Origin: Desulfobacteraceae bacterium | GTDB lineage: Bacteria > Desulfobacterota > Desulfobacteria > Desulfobacterales > Desulfobacteraceae | Direction of reading: 5' to 3' | Assembly: GCA_024225635.1 (NCBI GenBank) | Contig: JAAEMK010001124.1 | Span: 21,147-85,146, forward strand | DNA length: 64,000 bases | Shown here: one piece after another, positions 16,018 to 25,776 of the stretch | Position numbering within the stretch: position 1 is the first letter of the stretch | Layout of the letters: each line of letters starts with the position of its first letter | Made by a program: the position numbers and the translations under genes | Notes under the pieces: generated by a model | What the model saw: only the letters and a program-made list of their open reading frames with translations | What the model was told of the DNA's origin: nothing | Database searches by the model: none

Positions 16018-17370
16018 TCAGGACTCAAACCGGATCTGCCGGGCGTCTATGGCCTGGTTCAAATCGGCGGTAATGGATTTGAGAAAGCGGGAATCCAGGC
16101 TGTCACGCTCGGAACAAACCACCTTTACCGAACGGTTGCGCCCGTTTTCCTTTGCAAAGTACAAGGCCTTGTCAACCAGGTAGAATACGTGTTCCACCAT
16201 CATGTTGCCCGGATGGTGCCTGAAAAACGGATAAAAGATCATGCCGATGGAACAAGTGATATTGATGGTCCGGTTATCCGTCACCTTGAAGTCCGATTGG
16301 GCCACATGGTGGCGGATCTTTTCGGCAAAGACGGACAGGTGGCTCTCCTTGGTATTCTTGAGGATAATGACAAACTCCTCCCCGCCGATGCGGCCGACCA
16401 CATCATCCTCGCGGATCTGGTCACAAAGCCTGTCACTGAACTGCTTGAGCACCATGTCTCCGGAATCGTGGCCGTAATTGTCGTTGACCCGCTTAAAGTG
16501 ATCGATATCGATACTGATGACGCCGTAGCCGCAGGAATAATCCGTTTTCCGCTGGTCAATGCCCTTTCTTTCGATCCACAGGGAAGAGATCGCCTTTTCG
16601 ATCCTCGGTTTCAGGATATCAAAGAGGTAGTGCCTGTTTTTCAGGCCGGTCAGGGGATCTATCCTGGAGATCTCCTTCAACCGGTTGTTTTTCCGGACAA
16701 GCTCCCGGTTGAGCTTTTCCGTCTGGAGCTTCTCCTGGTTGAACTGCTCAACCAGCTGGTTGTTATCATAGCGCAGCACAAGGAACTCGCTCAAATCCCG
16801 GTTCATCTTCTTGGCGTTGACCGACATGATGGCAAAGAACACCATCCCCAGGATCGCCATGGAAAAGGTCACATCCGTGCCAAGGTAGAACAGAACCGCC
16901 GTGGGCAGAAAGAACACGGTCAGGGAATAGGAGAAAAACATGGCAAGATGGTTGTGGTAAGAGCCAAGGCTTCCGGCCACCATGCCCCCGACGATGAAGT
17001 AGATAAAAACCAGATACTCCAGCCGGGAAAAATCCGTCAAAAAGAGACCGGCTCCGCCAAACAGGGAACCAGCAATGAGAAACGAAACCATCAGCGAGCG
17101 CTGCCACAGGATAAAGTTGTTCCGTTTGAATCCTTTGCGATAGAAGTGGAGCATCTGGTATCGCACCAGGGTAAAACCGATGTTGAGCAGACACCAGAAG
17201 ATCAGCTGTGTTTTCGGGACCACGTTCCACAGCACCATCACAATAATCATGGAATTGATAACGGTTGAGGGCATGCTCCTGGCGAGGTTTCCCGCAAGAA
17301 TCCGCGTTCGTTCGATCTCCATATAGACTGTTCTGTCAGAATATCCGGTCATGCAATCGTTTGTTCCCAT
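16018..17370 (-). CDS. Membrane-bound diguanylate cyclase (GGEEF domain)
   Basis: This enzyme makes cyclic di-GMP from GTP. The N-terminal half has about five or six membrane segments (roughly residues 30-175), followed by a coiled linker and the GGDEF domain. The active loop is RIGGEEF, and the product-inhibition site RxxD (REDD) sits exactly five residues before it, so both catalysis and feedback look intact. ISIDIDHFKRVNDNYGHDSGD is also canonical. The start is uncertain: ATG at 17370 is chosen, but a TTG-started frame runs up to 17436 and an ATG lies further in (MEIERTR). Confidence 0.9.
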   Translation of the reverse strand: MGTNDCMTGYSDRTVYMEIERTRILAGNLARSMPSTVINSMIIVMVLWNVVPKTQLIFWCLLNIGFTLVRYQMLHFYRKGFKRNNFILWQRSLMVSFLIAGSLFGGAGLFLTDFSRLEYLVFIYFIVGGMVAGSLGSYHNHLAMFFSYSLTVFFLPTAVLFYLGTDVTFSMAILGMVFFAIMSVNAKKMNRDLSEFLVLRYDNNQLVEQFNQEKLQTEKLNRELVRKNNRLKEISRIDPLTGLKNRHYLFDILKPRIEKAISSLWIERKGIDQRKTDYSCGYGVISIDIDHFKRVNDNYGHDSGDMVLKQFSDRLCDQIREDDVVGRIGGEEFVIILKNTKESHLSVFAEKIRHHVAQSDFKVTDNRTINITCSIGMIFYPFFRHHPGNMMVEHVFYLVDKALYFAKENGRNRSVKVVCSERDSLDSRFLKSITADLNQAIDARQIRFES

Positions 17371-17711
17371 CTCTCCTGTTTCCTGCTCCCAAGGGTGGGA
17401 GCAATCCCCTTTCCGATAGTCTTCAACCCGCTGCAAAAAAATCGATCACGATACTAAATGTTGTTTAGCCAAACAATAAAGAACTAATTTCTTTTCAAAA
17501 AAAAAACAAGTATTTTTTTTCCTGCACCCGATTTCTCCTTCCATGTAAGATCACCGTCACCATGACCTTTAACCCGGGTCCGGCCCCGGTTTGCCACGGC
17601 ATTTTTTCCTATCTGTCCGGAGAAAAGGGTTGACAGGGAAGGAAAAAACGTTTCAAAAGGGATGAGTATTTCAGGCTGTTAACGAGAATGGATCATTAAC
17701 AGGAGAGGTCG

Positions 17712-18821
17712 ATGCAGATACTTGGACCAACTGAGTTATCACACAGAATTCTTACCGGGGACCTGTGCACATCCTGCGGTGCATGCGCGAATCTATGCCC
17801 CTATCTCAAATCCCACGGCGGCAAGGTCGCCAATGTCTTTTCCTGCGACAGGGAGACGGGACGATGCTATGCCGCCTGCCCCAAAACAGGCGTTGATGAG
17901 ACCCTGCTCTCGGAGACATTGTTTGCAAGCCCCTGGCAGGACGCCCCCCTTGGACACTATCGCAAGCTCTACATGGCAAAACAGGACATCAAGGCGTCAA
18001 AGGGAAATTTCCAGAACGGGGGAACGGTTTCCGCCCTGGTTATCGCGGCCCTTGAACAGGGAATCATTGACAAGGCCGTGCTCACGGGAAGCGACGGCGT
18101 CATGCCCCGGCCACGGATGGTGACAACGGCCTCCCAGGTTCTGGAATGCGCCTCGTCCAAGTACATTGCCGCCCCAACCATGGCCCTGCTGAACCGGGCC
18201 GTAACAGAGGGAGAGATGAACCTGGGCATGGTCGGCACCCCCTGCCAGATGACGGGCCTTGCCAGCCTCAGGACCAACCCCCTGGGCCTTTCCGGTTTCA
18301 AGGATCCCATGGGCATCACCATCGGGCTCTTCTGCACCTGGGCCCTGTCAGCCGACGGTTTTCTCTCCTGTCTTGACCGGCAGGGAATCGATCCCCTTGC
18401 CGTCCGCTCCATGGATATTCCCCCGCCCCCGGCGGAAAACGCGATCCTCAACCTTGCGGGAGAAGAAAAAGCCCTGCCCCTGGAGGAACTCCGCAAACAG
18501 GTGCTGCCAGGCTGTTCCGTCTGCCCGGACATGACTTCGCTTTGGACGGACCTCTCCGTGGGCGCCCTCGAGGCGAACCCGGAATGGAACACCCTCATCG
18601 TCAGGACCGAGCGGGGAGAGGCCCTGGTGGACCGGGCCTTTGAAACGGGCCTGCTCGAAATACGCCCCATCTCCCAGACAAGCATTGACAACCTGACCCT
18701 GGCTGCGGCAAACAAGCGCAAGCGGGCCCTTGCCGCCCAGGAACGCCTGGGCATGCTCGACCCGGCATTTAATACGCCCCTCGGGATTCAACCCAAACAG
18801 ACCATCATGGGATTCAGATAA
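17712..18821 (+). CDS. FrhB/FdhB-family Fe-S flavoprotein (F420 hydrogenase beta-subunit-like)
   Basis: The 369-residue protein begins with a ferredoxin-like region, LCTSCGACANLCPYL, then CDRETGRCYAACP, followed by the FrhB N- and C-terminal domains (QNGGTVSALVIAALEQGIID, GTPCQMTGLASLR, GCSVCPDM). Family members carry FAD and Fe-S clusters and move electrons between ferredoxin, F420 or other partners. It lies 9 bp upstream of iorA, so it probably works with indolepyruvate oxidoreductase as electron acceptor or donor module. F420 use is not shown. AGGAGAGG precedes the ATG. Confidence 0.82.
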   Translation: MQILGPTELSHRILTGDLCTSCGACANLCPYLKSHGGKVANVFSCDRETGRCYAACPKTGVDETLLSETLFASPWQDAPLGHYRKLYMAKQDIKASKGNFQNGGTVSALVIAALEQGIIDKAVLTGSDGVMPRPRMVTTASQVLECASSKYIAAPTMALLNRAVTEGEMNLGMVGTPCQMTGLASLRTNPLGLSGFKDPMGITIGLFCTWALSADGFLSCLDRQGIDPLAVRSMDIPPPPAENAILNLAGEEKALPLEELRKQVLPGCSVCPDMTSLWTDLSVGALEANPEWNTLIVRTERGEALVDRAFETGLLEIRPISQTSIDNLTLAAANKRKRALAAQERLGMLDPAFNTPLGIQPKQTIMGFR

Positions 18822-18830
18822 GGAGAAATC

Positions 18831-20756
18831 ATGTCACTATTGACCCGGGACAACCCAGGTGAAACCCATCTCATGATGGGAAACGAAGCCATTGTCCGGG
18901 GGGCCCTGGAGGCCGGCATCAGCGTTGCCGCAGGCTATCCCGGCACCCCGTCATCCGAGATCATCGAAACCCTTGCCAAGATATCCGACGAGATCTACAC
19001 CGAATGGTCGGTGAACGAAAAGGTTGCTCTTGAGGTTGCGGCGGCAGGCTCCTTTGCGGGTTTAAGATCCCTTGCCGTGATGAAGCAGCCCGGGGTCAAC
19101 GTTGCCGCGGACTTTCTCATGCACCTTGCCCTGTCCGGGGTGAGGGGCGGCATGGTGATCGTTGCGGCCGACGACCCGGGCGCCCTCTCCAGCGTCAACG
19201 AGGGAGAGACCCGCTTATACGCCAAGCTCATGGAGATGCCCATGCTGGAACCGGGGAACTTCCAGGAGGCGAGGGAGATGACCCGCTGGGCCTTTGAACT
19301 CTCGGAGAACCTGCACATGCCCGTGCTGGTCCGCACGGTGACACGCCTCTCCCATGCCAGCGGCAGGGTCACACTGGGCAAGCTTCCAACCCCCAGCAGA
19401 AAAGCGTTTTACAAATTCAACGGGGAGATGCTCGACCCCATGGAAGGGCCGATCATGACGCCCCCCGTGGAATTCAAGCATAATTCCCAGCAGAAAAAAC
19501 TGGACCGGGCAGCCGCCCTCTTTGAGGAGTCGCCCTTCAACACCTATACGGGCCCGGACGCCCCCGAACTTCTCATCATCACCACATCCATATGTAATCT
19601 TTACAGCAAAGAGGGAGTCTCGAATCTCGGCCTTGAAGACAGGGTTGGTGTGCTCAAGCTCGGGACCACCTGGCCCCTTCCGGCCAAACCGGTGCTGGAC
19701 CGGCTCACCAAAACCCGGAACGTGCTGTTTGTGGAAGAGGTGCAGCCATTCATCGAAGAGGCCGTGAAGGTGCTGGCGGCAGGCGCAAGCCTTGACCTTT
19801 CATCCCTGACCTTTTACGGTAAGTACAGCCGGCACATCCCCATGACGGGGGAGATGAACCCGGAGCGGGTCACATCGGCCCTTTCGGCCATCCTCCGGTT
19901 GGAGCCGGGCCCCGAAGGCCAAGGCTATCCGGCCACGGAAACCGCCCTTCCGTCCATTCCGCCCCGGGAGATCTCCTTCTGCCCGGGATGCCCCCACCGG
20001 GCCTCGTTTTTCTCCATCAACACCGTGCTCCAGCTGGACAACCGCCGGGGATTCACCTGCGGGGATATCGGGTGCTACTCCATGGGCATGCTCCCGGGCG
20101 GCTTCTCCACCCTCAAGACCCTCCACTCCATGGGATCGGGATCGGGCCTTGCCAGCGGGTTCGGCAAGCTGGACAAGTTCGGCATGGACCAGCCCGTGGT
20201 GGCAGTGTGCGGGGACTCCACCTTTTTCCACTCCGCCATCCCTCCCCTGGTGAACGCCATCCACAACCGCTCCTCCTTCACCCTGGTGGTGCTGGACAAC
20301 AGCGGTACGGCCATGACGGGCTTCCAGCCCCATCCCGGGCTGCCCGTGGACACCAAGGGCGACCAGGCCCCGCCCATTGACATCGAACAGGTGTGCCGGG
20401 CCATGGGCGCCGAAACCCGGACCTGTGACCCCTTTGACCTTGCGGCCACCCAAAAGCAGCTTCTCGAGTTCATTAACGACCATGGCCGGGTCAAGGTGCT
20501 GGTCCTGAAACAGGCCTGCGCCCTGAGCCCTGAAAAACGCCACACAAGGCAATTTGAGGTAACGGTCGATCCCGACCGCTGTATCGGAGAGAGCTGCGGG
20601 TGCAACCGGATCTGCACCCGGGTCTTTGCCTGCCCCGGACTTATCTGGGATGCCGAAAACAACCGGGCCGTAATCAACGAGATACTATGCGCCGGGTGCG
20701 GTGTCTGCGCCTCCGTCTGTCCCCAGAACGCCATCCAGCGAAAGGAGCTCCCATGA
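18831..20756 (+). CDS. iorA: Indolepyruvate ferredoxin oxidoreductase, alpha subunit
   Basis: IorA with IorB oxidatively decarboxylates aryl pyruvates, made from aromatic amino acids, to aryl-CoA with ferredoxin as acceptor. The 641-residue protein has the pyrimidine-binding domain at the N-terminus (GNEAIVRGALEAGISVAAGYPGTPSSE), a TPP domain with CPGCPHRASF and GDSTFFHS followed by LDNSGTAMTG, and a C-terminal ferredoxin domain with CIGESCGCNRIC and CAGCGVCASVCP. The iorB start overlaps its stop. Confidence 0.96.
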   Translation: MSLLTRDNPGETHLMMGNEAIVRGALEAGISVAAGYPGTPSSEIIETLAKISDEIYTEWSVNEKVALEVAAAGSFAGLRSLAVMKQPGVNVAADFLMHLALSGVRGGMVIVAADDPGALSSVNEGETRLYAKLMEMPMLEPGNFQEAREMTRWAFELSENLHMPVLVRTVTRLSHASGRVTLGKLPTPSRKAFYKFNGEMLDPMEGPIMTPPVEFKHNSQQKKLDRAAALFEESPFNTYTGPDAPELLIITTSICNLYSKEGVSNLGLEDRVGVLKLGTTWPLPAKPVLDRLTKTRNVLFVEEVQPFIEEAVKVLAAGASLDLSSLTFYGKYSRHIPMTGEMNPERVTSALSAILRLEPGPEGQGYPATETALPSIPPREISFCPGCPHRASFFSINTVLQLDNRRGFTCGDIGCYSMGMLPGGFSTLKTLHSMGSGSGLASGFGKLDKFGMDQPVVAVCGDSTFFHSAIPPLVNAIHNRSSFTLVVLDNSGTAMTGFQPHPGLPVDTKGDQAPPIDIEQVCRAMGAETRTCDPFDLAATQKQLLEFINDHGRVKVLVLKQACALSPEKRHTRQFEVTVDPDRCIGESCGCNRICTRVFACPGLIWDAENNRAVINEILCAGCGVCASVCPQNAIQRKELP

Positions 20757-21370
20757 TAGCGCTGAACCATGATCCCTACAATCTCATCATCACCGGCGTG
20801 GGTGGCCAGGGCAATGTCATCTCCTCCCGCATGATCGGCAACATGCTGTCCGCCAGGGGATTTGAGGTCACCATAGGGGAGACCTTCGGGGCCTCCCAGC
20901 GGGGAGGCGCGGTGATGAGCCATGTGCGCATCAGCTCAAAGGCCGCCCTCTCCCCCCAGATTCCAGAGCACCGGGCCCACATGGTGGTCTCCCTGGAGCC
21001 CGTGGAAACCCTCAGGGTGCTTGAAAGCTACGGCAATCCCAATGTAAAGGTGATCTGCAACACCCGGCCCACCCACCCCATCGGGGTGATCTCGGGTCGG
21101 CTCTCCTATCCCGCCATGGACGAGCTGGAAAAGACCATCACCGCCCTTTCGGCCCGGGCCTGGTTCTTTGACGCAACATTCATGGCCACCGAAATCGGGG
21201 CCCCGATCTTTGCCAACATCATCATGGCGGGGGCCCTTGCGGCCACAAAGGAACTACCCCTTGACAGGAACGTGTTTGAAGAAACCCTGAAATCGAAATT
21301 TCCGCCGGACAAGGTGGCCCTCAACCTTACGGCCTATGACCGGGGATTCGGGATGATCGACAGGGATTAG
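20753..21370 (+). CDS. iorB: Indolepyruvate ferredoxin oxidoreductase, beta subunit
   Basis: This 205-residue gamma-type pyruvate:ferredoxin oxidoreductase domain starts with NLIITGVGGQGNVISSRMIG and has TFGASQRGGAVMSHVRI, both family hallmarks. The ATG at 20753 overlaps the iorA stop by 4 bp and has AAAGGAG upstream, so the long upstream frame is not used. It overlaps the converging peptidase gene by 4 bp at its 3' end. Confidence 0.95.
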   Translation: MIALNHDPYNLIITGVGGQGNVISSRMIGNMLSARGFEVTIGETFGASQRGGAVMSHVRISSKAALSPQIPEHRAHMVVSLEPVETLRVLESYGNPNVKVICNTRPTHPIGVISGRLSYPAMDELEKTITALSARAWFFDATFMATEIGAPIFANIIMAGALAATKELPLDRNVFEETLKSKFPPDKVALNLTAYDRGFGMIDRD

Positions 21371-23205
21371 ATGGATTGCCGGTCCGGTACCCGCTTTTGG
21401 AACCTGGCCACCTGGGACCGGTAGTACTCCTGCCGGTCCCGGGCCTTGCCCAGGGCCTCCACGGACGCCGCCAGGGCCTCCTGCTCCAGGCCGTTCAGCC
21501 AGCACGCCTCGGCATAGGTGTCCAGCACATAGGCGGTTCTTTCAACGTCAAGGGCCTTTAAGGACAGGGCCAGGGCCTTTTCAGGGTCCAGGAACGAGGA
21601 GTCGCTGCAGGTCGCGAACAGCCACGCAAGATTGTTCAGGGCATGGACATTCCCGGGAGCGATCTTAAGGACATTGTCATAGGCCTGTATGGCCTGCTCA
21701 AACATCTCCTTCCCATAGTAGTAATCCCCGACCATGGTATAGATTTCCGCATTGCCTGGATCGAGCTCGAGCTCCCTCTGCAAAACCGTCTCGGCAAGGT
21801 AGCGGTTCAACACCTTCTTACCCGTACCGAAATTGAGGGAATAGCCGGCTATCACCATCATCAGAATCACCACAAGATAGCCAAGGACCATTCTGCGGAT
21901 CTTTTTGTTGTGTTTTTCCACAAGGGTTGGATCGACCTCACACTGTTCCAGGAACCCGATTCTCTGGGAGATGCTGAAATGGTGCCAGTTGGGGCGGTCG
22001 GGGGAGGTGCGGCTGAACCGGGCGATCTTGTAAAAGGTGTTGATGAGGGACCCCGCACTGCCCAGCAGGGAGTAGACATGGGTGTCTGCCTGGCGCTCGA
22101 AATTGCGCATGAAGAAACCGAACCCGAACCGGAAATAGAGCAGGAAAAGCAGGATCAGAATCAGGCTGAACACCAGGGTGGACCAGGTCTCGGGCTCGAT
22201 GCCGGCAAAGGAGGCAAGGAAGGAAAGCGGGTTCATGTAGTAGATCAGCACGAACAACGGATCAAACAGGGCATAGACACAGGCGATGTATCCTGCGAAA
22301 AAAACAAGGTAGAAATGGATATGCCGGTGTTTCACATGGCCGATTTCATGGGCGATCACGGCGTCGATCTCAGGGGGGCTCAACAGGGTCACCAGGGCCG
22401 GGGTCACCAGGATATAGCGAAACCGCGCCACAAGCCCCATTACTCCCGCGGTGATCATGGAGCCGCCAAAGAGCTCCCACTTCAAAATATCGGCATAGCC
22501 GAGGCGGGCGGCATTGCACAAGGCTTCTATCCGCTCGCGGATGGGACCCTTTTCCAGGGAGGAACAGCCCCACAGTTTCTGGATCAGCACAGGCCCGAAG
22601 GTAGCCACGGCAAAGAGGAAAACAAGCACATAGAGGATCTCCCCCGCCGGGGTTGACAGGAACTCTCTCGGGCCGTCAAAGGGAAGGATCTGGATCAGGT
22701 CGGCGGTGATGGAAAGGAGAAACCAGGGAAGGAGCGCTGGAAGGGAAAAGGAGATGTTGGAGAGCACAAAGCTCTTCCGGGTCACCGCCCCTGGAAAGAA
22801 CCGCCTCTGGACACTCCAGGCCGCTGTCCACACGATCACAAGATACCCCACAAACCCCAGCAGGAACAAAAGCGCCTCAAAGGTGGGAAAGATCTCAAAG
22901 GGCCTGAAACCGGCGAACAGCAGCTTGAGCTTCAGAAGATAGAGATCGGCCGCAAACAGCAGCAGGGCAAGAATCGACAGCCTGGACAGGGCCCGGTCCA
23001 GCCTGAGATCCAGGGACACCCCGGCGATATGGGGCGACCTTGCCGCCAGCCGCCGGAAGGTCATGCGGCAGATCACGGCAAACAGAACCGCCAGGGCCAG
23101 GGCCGCCACCAGGGCGTAATCGGGCATGACTTCGGCTGCCCCCGGGTGCTGGCAGGTGGTATAAAGGATCAGGGCGACAAGAAAATAGATAAAGTTGGCA
23201 AACAT
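21367..23205 (-). CDS. M48-family zinc metallopeptidase with C-terminal TPR region
   Basis: The 612-residue membrane protein has multiple N-terminal hydrophobic segments. The zinc site IAHEIGHVKHRH lies near residue 285, with a further membrane stretch and the family helix FMRNFERQADTHVYSLLG giving the third ligand region. After a last membrane segment (about residues 435-455) come tetratricopeptide-like helices (AEIYTMVGDYYYGKEMFEQAIQAYDNVLKIAPG, then ALNNLAWLFATC). M48 proteins such as HtpX and Ste24 degrade or process membrane proteins. The Nudix gene is directly upstream and may share its transcript. Confidence 0.85.
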   Translation of the reverse strand: MFANFIYFLVALILYTTCQHPGAAEVMPDYALVAALALAVLFAVICRMTFRRLAARSPHIAGVSLDLRLDRALSRLSILALLLFAADLYLLKLKLLFAGFRPFEIFPTFEALLFLLGFVGYLVIVWTAAWSVQRRFFPGAVTRKSFVLSNISFSLPALLPWFLLSITADLIQILPFDGPREFLSTPAGEILYVLVFLFAVATFGPVLIQKLWGCSSLEKGPIRERIEALCNAARLGYADILKWELFGGSMITAGVMGLVARFRYILVTPALVTLLSPPEIDAVIAHEIGHVKHRHIHFYLVFFAGYIACVYALFDPLFVLIYYMNPLSFLASFAGIEPETWSTLVFSLILILLFLLYFRFGFGFFMRNFERQADTHVYSLLGSAGSLINTFYKIARFSRTSPDRPNWHHFSISQRIGFLEQCEVDPTLVEKHNKKIRRMVLGYLVVILMMVIAGYSLNFGTGKKVLNRYLAETVLQRELELDPGNAEIYTMVGDYYYGKEMFEQAIQAYDNVLKIAPGNVHALNNLAWLFATCSDSSFLDPEKALALSLKALDVERTAYVLDTYAEACWLNGLEQEALAASVEALGKARDRQEYYRSQVARFQKRVPDRQSI

Positions 23206-23781
23206 TTATATACTACCAAGTTCCGCAAACATGGAGAGGACGATCCAGGTCTTGACGTCAAACTTCAGCCCCGGTGTTTCAAGGAGTTCCCGGGCCTCCT
23301 CTTGTGAAAGCATAATCACCTCGATCTCCTCGGAATCTTCGTTCCGGTCGGTGGAGGGTTCGCCCTTACACTCGGCATAAACCATGGTTACCGACTCATC
23401 GGTCATGCCCGAGGAGGAGTAGACCGGCGGGCTCCGGCGCAGGGTTTTCACCAAAGTCAGCCCTGTCTCCTCATGGAGTTCCCGGACCGCCGCCTCGAGA
23501 ACCGCCTCGTTTTTATCCACAAGGCCCGCCGGAAACCCGTATTGATCCCCTCCCAGGGGAACCCGGAACTCCCGGATCAGCACCAGCCGCTGTTTCTCCC
23601 GGTGAAAGGGCACAATCACCACGGCATCGGGAACCGGGTCTTTGCCGTTCAGGGCGCAGGGCTCGTCACACCGGGACGCAAAGATCCAGGATTTTTCCTT
23701 GCCCTTCCTGTCCCTGTACCGCATGGAAAAAAGGTTCAAATGGTTGAACCGGGTCACCTTTTTCATATCCACTATATCCAA
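23206..23781 (-). CDS. Nudix hydrolase (ADP-ribose pyrophosphatase-like)
   Basis: The 191-residue protein carries a Nudix box, GLVDKNEAVLEAAVRELHEETGLT, preceded by FPAG as in ADP-sugar pyrophosphatases (NudF-like). The first Gly of the canonical GX5E motif is preserved as GLVDKNE. Its substrate is probably a nucleotide sugar or ADP-ribose but cannot be fixed. AAAGGAG stands 7 nt before a TTG at 23781, which favours TTG as start; an ATG lies five codons later. Confidence 0.85.
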   Translation of the reverse strand: MDIVDMKKVTRFNHLNLFSMRYRDRKGKEKSWIFASRCDEPCALNGKDPVPDAVVIVPFHREKQRLVLIREFRVPLGGDQYGFPAGLVDKNEAVLEAAVRELHEETGLTLVKTLRRSPPVYSSSGMTDESVTMVYAECKGEPSTDRNEDSEEIEVIMLSQEEARELLETPGLKFDVKTWIVLSMFAELGSI

Positions 23782-24106
23782 GAGATCGCTCCTTTTCGCT
23801 TACTGATTAAAATGAAATTCTAATGGATATGAACCGTTTTTACAATGATAATCAACCCCTTGACTTGCAGCAAAAGAATCGAAGGGCCTTTAGCACCCGC
23901 TCCCCCTTTTCAAAAGCCATTGCAACATTCCTGATAAACAAAAAAAAACAATAAGCTAAGCCTGCCCCCCATCGAGACAAAGGGAGCGCTGGGTAAGTTG
24001 CTTTACCATAAAAGACGATGTACGACTCCTAGTCTGCCGGGCAGTTGTTAAATTTTAACCATAAAAATCATGAAGGACATGAAGGGGGAAATAACGATAA
24101 GGAGTC
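23782..24106. other. Intergenic stretch with one REP half-site
   Basis: This gap between the Nudix gene and the FloA operon end has no credible gene. It contains a single arm, CAATAAGCTAAGCCTGCCCC(C), at 23949-23969 without a partner, followed by the CATCGAG.CAAAG sequence that also follows arms elsewhere. The rest is AT-richer and shows nothing recognised. Confidence 0.7.
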
Positions 24107-24727
24107 TTAGAGCTCCCAGGGCCTCTTTCCCTGTCTCAGGGCCAGGGGAGGTTCAAGAATCTCCGACCAGACAACGGCATTGCGGATCTGTTGCCTTGAC
24201 CGGCACCGGTCCCGGAAACACCGGGAACGGTGCCTGGCCCCGGGAAGTTTGTCCGGGGCCACATGGGCAGCCGGATACGCAACCGGGAACGGTTCCGGTT
24301 CCGGCACAGGCTCCCCTGGTTCCGGTTCCATGGGTTCTTCACGGTACTCAAAGAACGGCGTCCCATCCATGGAAGGTGCCTGGCCCTGGGTCCTTGCCCT
24401 TTCAAGCTCCTCCCGGAACTGCTGTTCCATCTCGGCAAAGAACCGCCTCACCCGCTCCCCAATCACGGAAAGAAGCTTTGGTGCTGGACGATCAAATCTG
24501 GCGGCCGGCTTTGGCGCTACCTTTTCGGGACTGACTGCTGTTTTTGACGCAGCCTGTTCGGGGGCGGCAACCGGCTTTTGAGACGCCGTTTCCCGGGATT
24601 CAACCTTGGGCGCCCCCTTGGGAACAGGCTTTTTCCGTTGGTCGGACTTAATTTTTCGATGCTTTGCAAACACCAGCGCCACATAGATAATCAGAACAAG
24701 AATGGGAAGAATATCCTCATACTTCAC
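24107..24727 (-). CDS. Membrane-anchored Pro/Ala/Glu-rich protein downstream of FloA, unknown function
   Basis: The 206-residue product has one N-terminal membrane segment (ILPILVLIIYVALVFA, about residues 6-21), a basic stretch, then a low-complexity Lys/Pro/Ala-rich linker and an acidic PEPGEPVPEPEP segment. A helical portion near residues 85-115 (VRRFFAEMEQQFREELERARTQ) could be a coiled coil. No family was recognised. It lies 30 bp downstream of floA on the same strand, so it may belong to the NfeD/flotillin membrane module. Confidence 0.6.
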   Translation of the reverse strand: MKYEDILPILVLIIYVALVFAKHRKIKSDQRKKPVPKGAPKVESRETASQKPVAAPEQAASKTAVSPEKVAPKPAARFDRPAPKLLSVIGERVRRFFAEMEQQFREELERARTQGQAPSMDGTPFFEYREEPMEPEPGEPVPEPEPFPVAYPAAHVAPDKLPGARHRSRCFRDRCRSRQQIRNAVVWSEILEPPLALRQGKRPWEL

Positions 24728-24757
24728 GGCAGTCTCCTGGTTCGCTACAGGTTATGT

Positions 24758-25738
24758 TCAGCACTGATCGGAGTCATCCGCACCGGGGGTGGCGATGGCA
24801 TCCCTCATATCCGTATCGGCGACGATATTTCGCATGCGGTAGTAATCCATGATGCCCATGTTGCCCTCCCTGAACGCCTCGGCCATTGCCAGGGGAACCT
24901 GGGCCTCGGCCTCCACCACCTTGGCCTTCATCTCCTGGACCCTGGCCTTCATCTCCTGCTCCCTTGCAAAGGCCATGGCCCGGCGCTCTTCGGCTTTTGC
25001 CTGGGCGATCTTCTTGTCCGCCTCCGCCCGGTCCGTCTCAAGCTCGGCACCGATGTTCTTGCCCACATCCACGTCGGCAATATCGATGGAAAGGATCTCA
25101 TAGGCGGTTCCGGAATCAAGGCCCTTGGAGAGAACGGTCTTGGAGATGAGGTCGGGGTTTTCCAGGACCATCTTGTGGGAATTGGCGGACCCGATGGTGG
25201 TGACAATGCCCTCCCCCACCCTGGCCAGGATGGTTTCCTCCCCGGCCCCGCCCACCAGGCGGTCAATGTTTGCCCTGACCGTCACCCTGGAGATGGCCTT
25301 GAGCTGGATGCCGTCCTTGGCCATGGCCGCGATCAGCGGGGTTTCGATCACCTTGGGATTGACGCTCATCTGCACCGCCTCGAGCACGTTTCTGCCGGCA
25401 AGATCGATGGCGGCGGACCGGTTGAAACCAAGCTCGATGTTGGCCTTGTCCGCGGCGATCAGGGATTTTACCACCCGGGAGACATCGCCCCCTGCAAGGT
25501 AATGGGATTCGAAGTCGTCGGTGGAGATATCAAGGCCCGCCTTGACCGCCATGATTTTCGAGGTGACAACCAGTCTGGGCGGCACCTTTCTGAACCGCAT
25601 GAACACGATGTTGAACAGCCCCACCCTGGCACCCGACACAAGGGACTGGACCCACAACGAGATGGAAGAACCGATGAAAAACAGCAGAATAATGGATACG
25701 ATGACCAGTAAAATGACAAGAATGGTGGTAAATTCCAT
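24758..25738 (-). CDS. floA: Flotillin-like protein FloA
   Basis: Bacterial FloA organises membrane microdomains and helps fluidity and secretion. The 326 residues match the family length. There is an N-terminal membrane hairpin ([17 protein letters not shown]), the family stretch [12 protein letters not shown]-like region ([22 protein letters not shown]), the SPFH core, and an Ala/Glu-rich coiled segment ([28 protein letters not shown]). It follows the short NfeD gene, the standard partner of FloA, in one operon. Confidence 0.93.
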   Translation of the reverse strand: MEFTTILVILLVIVSIILLFFIGSSISLWVQSLVSGARVGLFNIVFMRFRKVPPRLVVTSKIMAVKAGLDISTDDFESHYLAGGDVSRVVKSLIAADKANIELGFNRSAAIDLAGRNVLEAVQMSVNPKVIETPLIAAMAKDGIQLKAISRVTVRANIDRLVGGAGEETILARVGEGIVTTIGSANSHKMVLENPDLISKTVLSKGLDSGTAYEILSIDIADVDVGKNIGAELETDRAEADKKIAQAKAEERRAMAFAREQEMKARVQEMKAKVVEAEAQVPLAMAEAFREGNMGIMDYYRMRNIVADTDMRDAIATPGADDSDQC

Positions 25739-25776
25739 GAGATTCTCCTTATTAAAGACCTCGATTTAACCCCTGT

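Noticed and set aside
15955-17268. Long plus-strand frame opposite the diguanylate cyclase
   Set aside because: The minus-strand protein has exact GGEEF and I-site motifs; the plus frame is a low-complexity shadow.
24070-24534. Plus-strand frames over the Pro-rich protein gene
   Set aside because: They mirror a repetitive Pro/Glu codon region; the minus-strand frame has a membrane helix, a sensible start and operon context.
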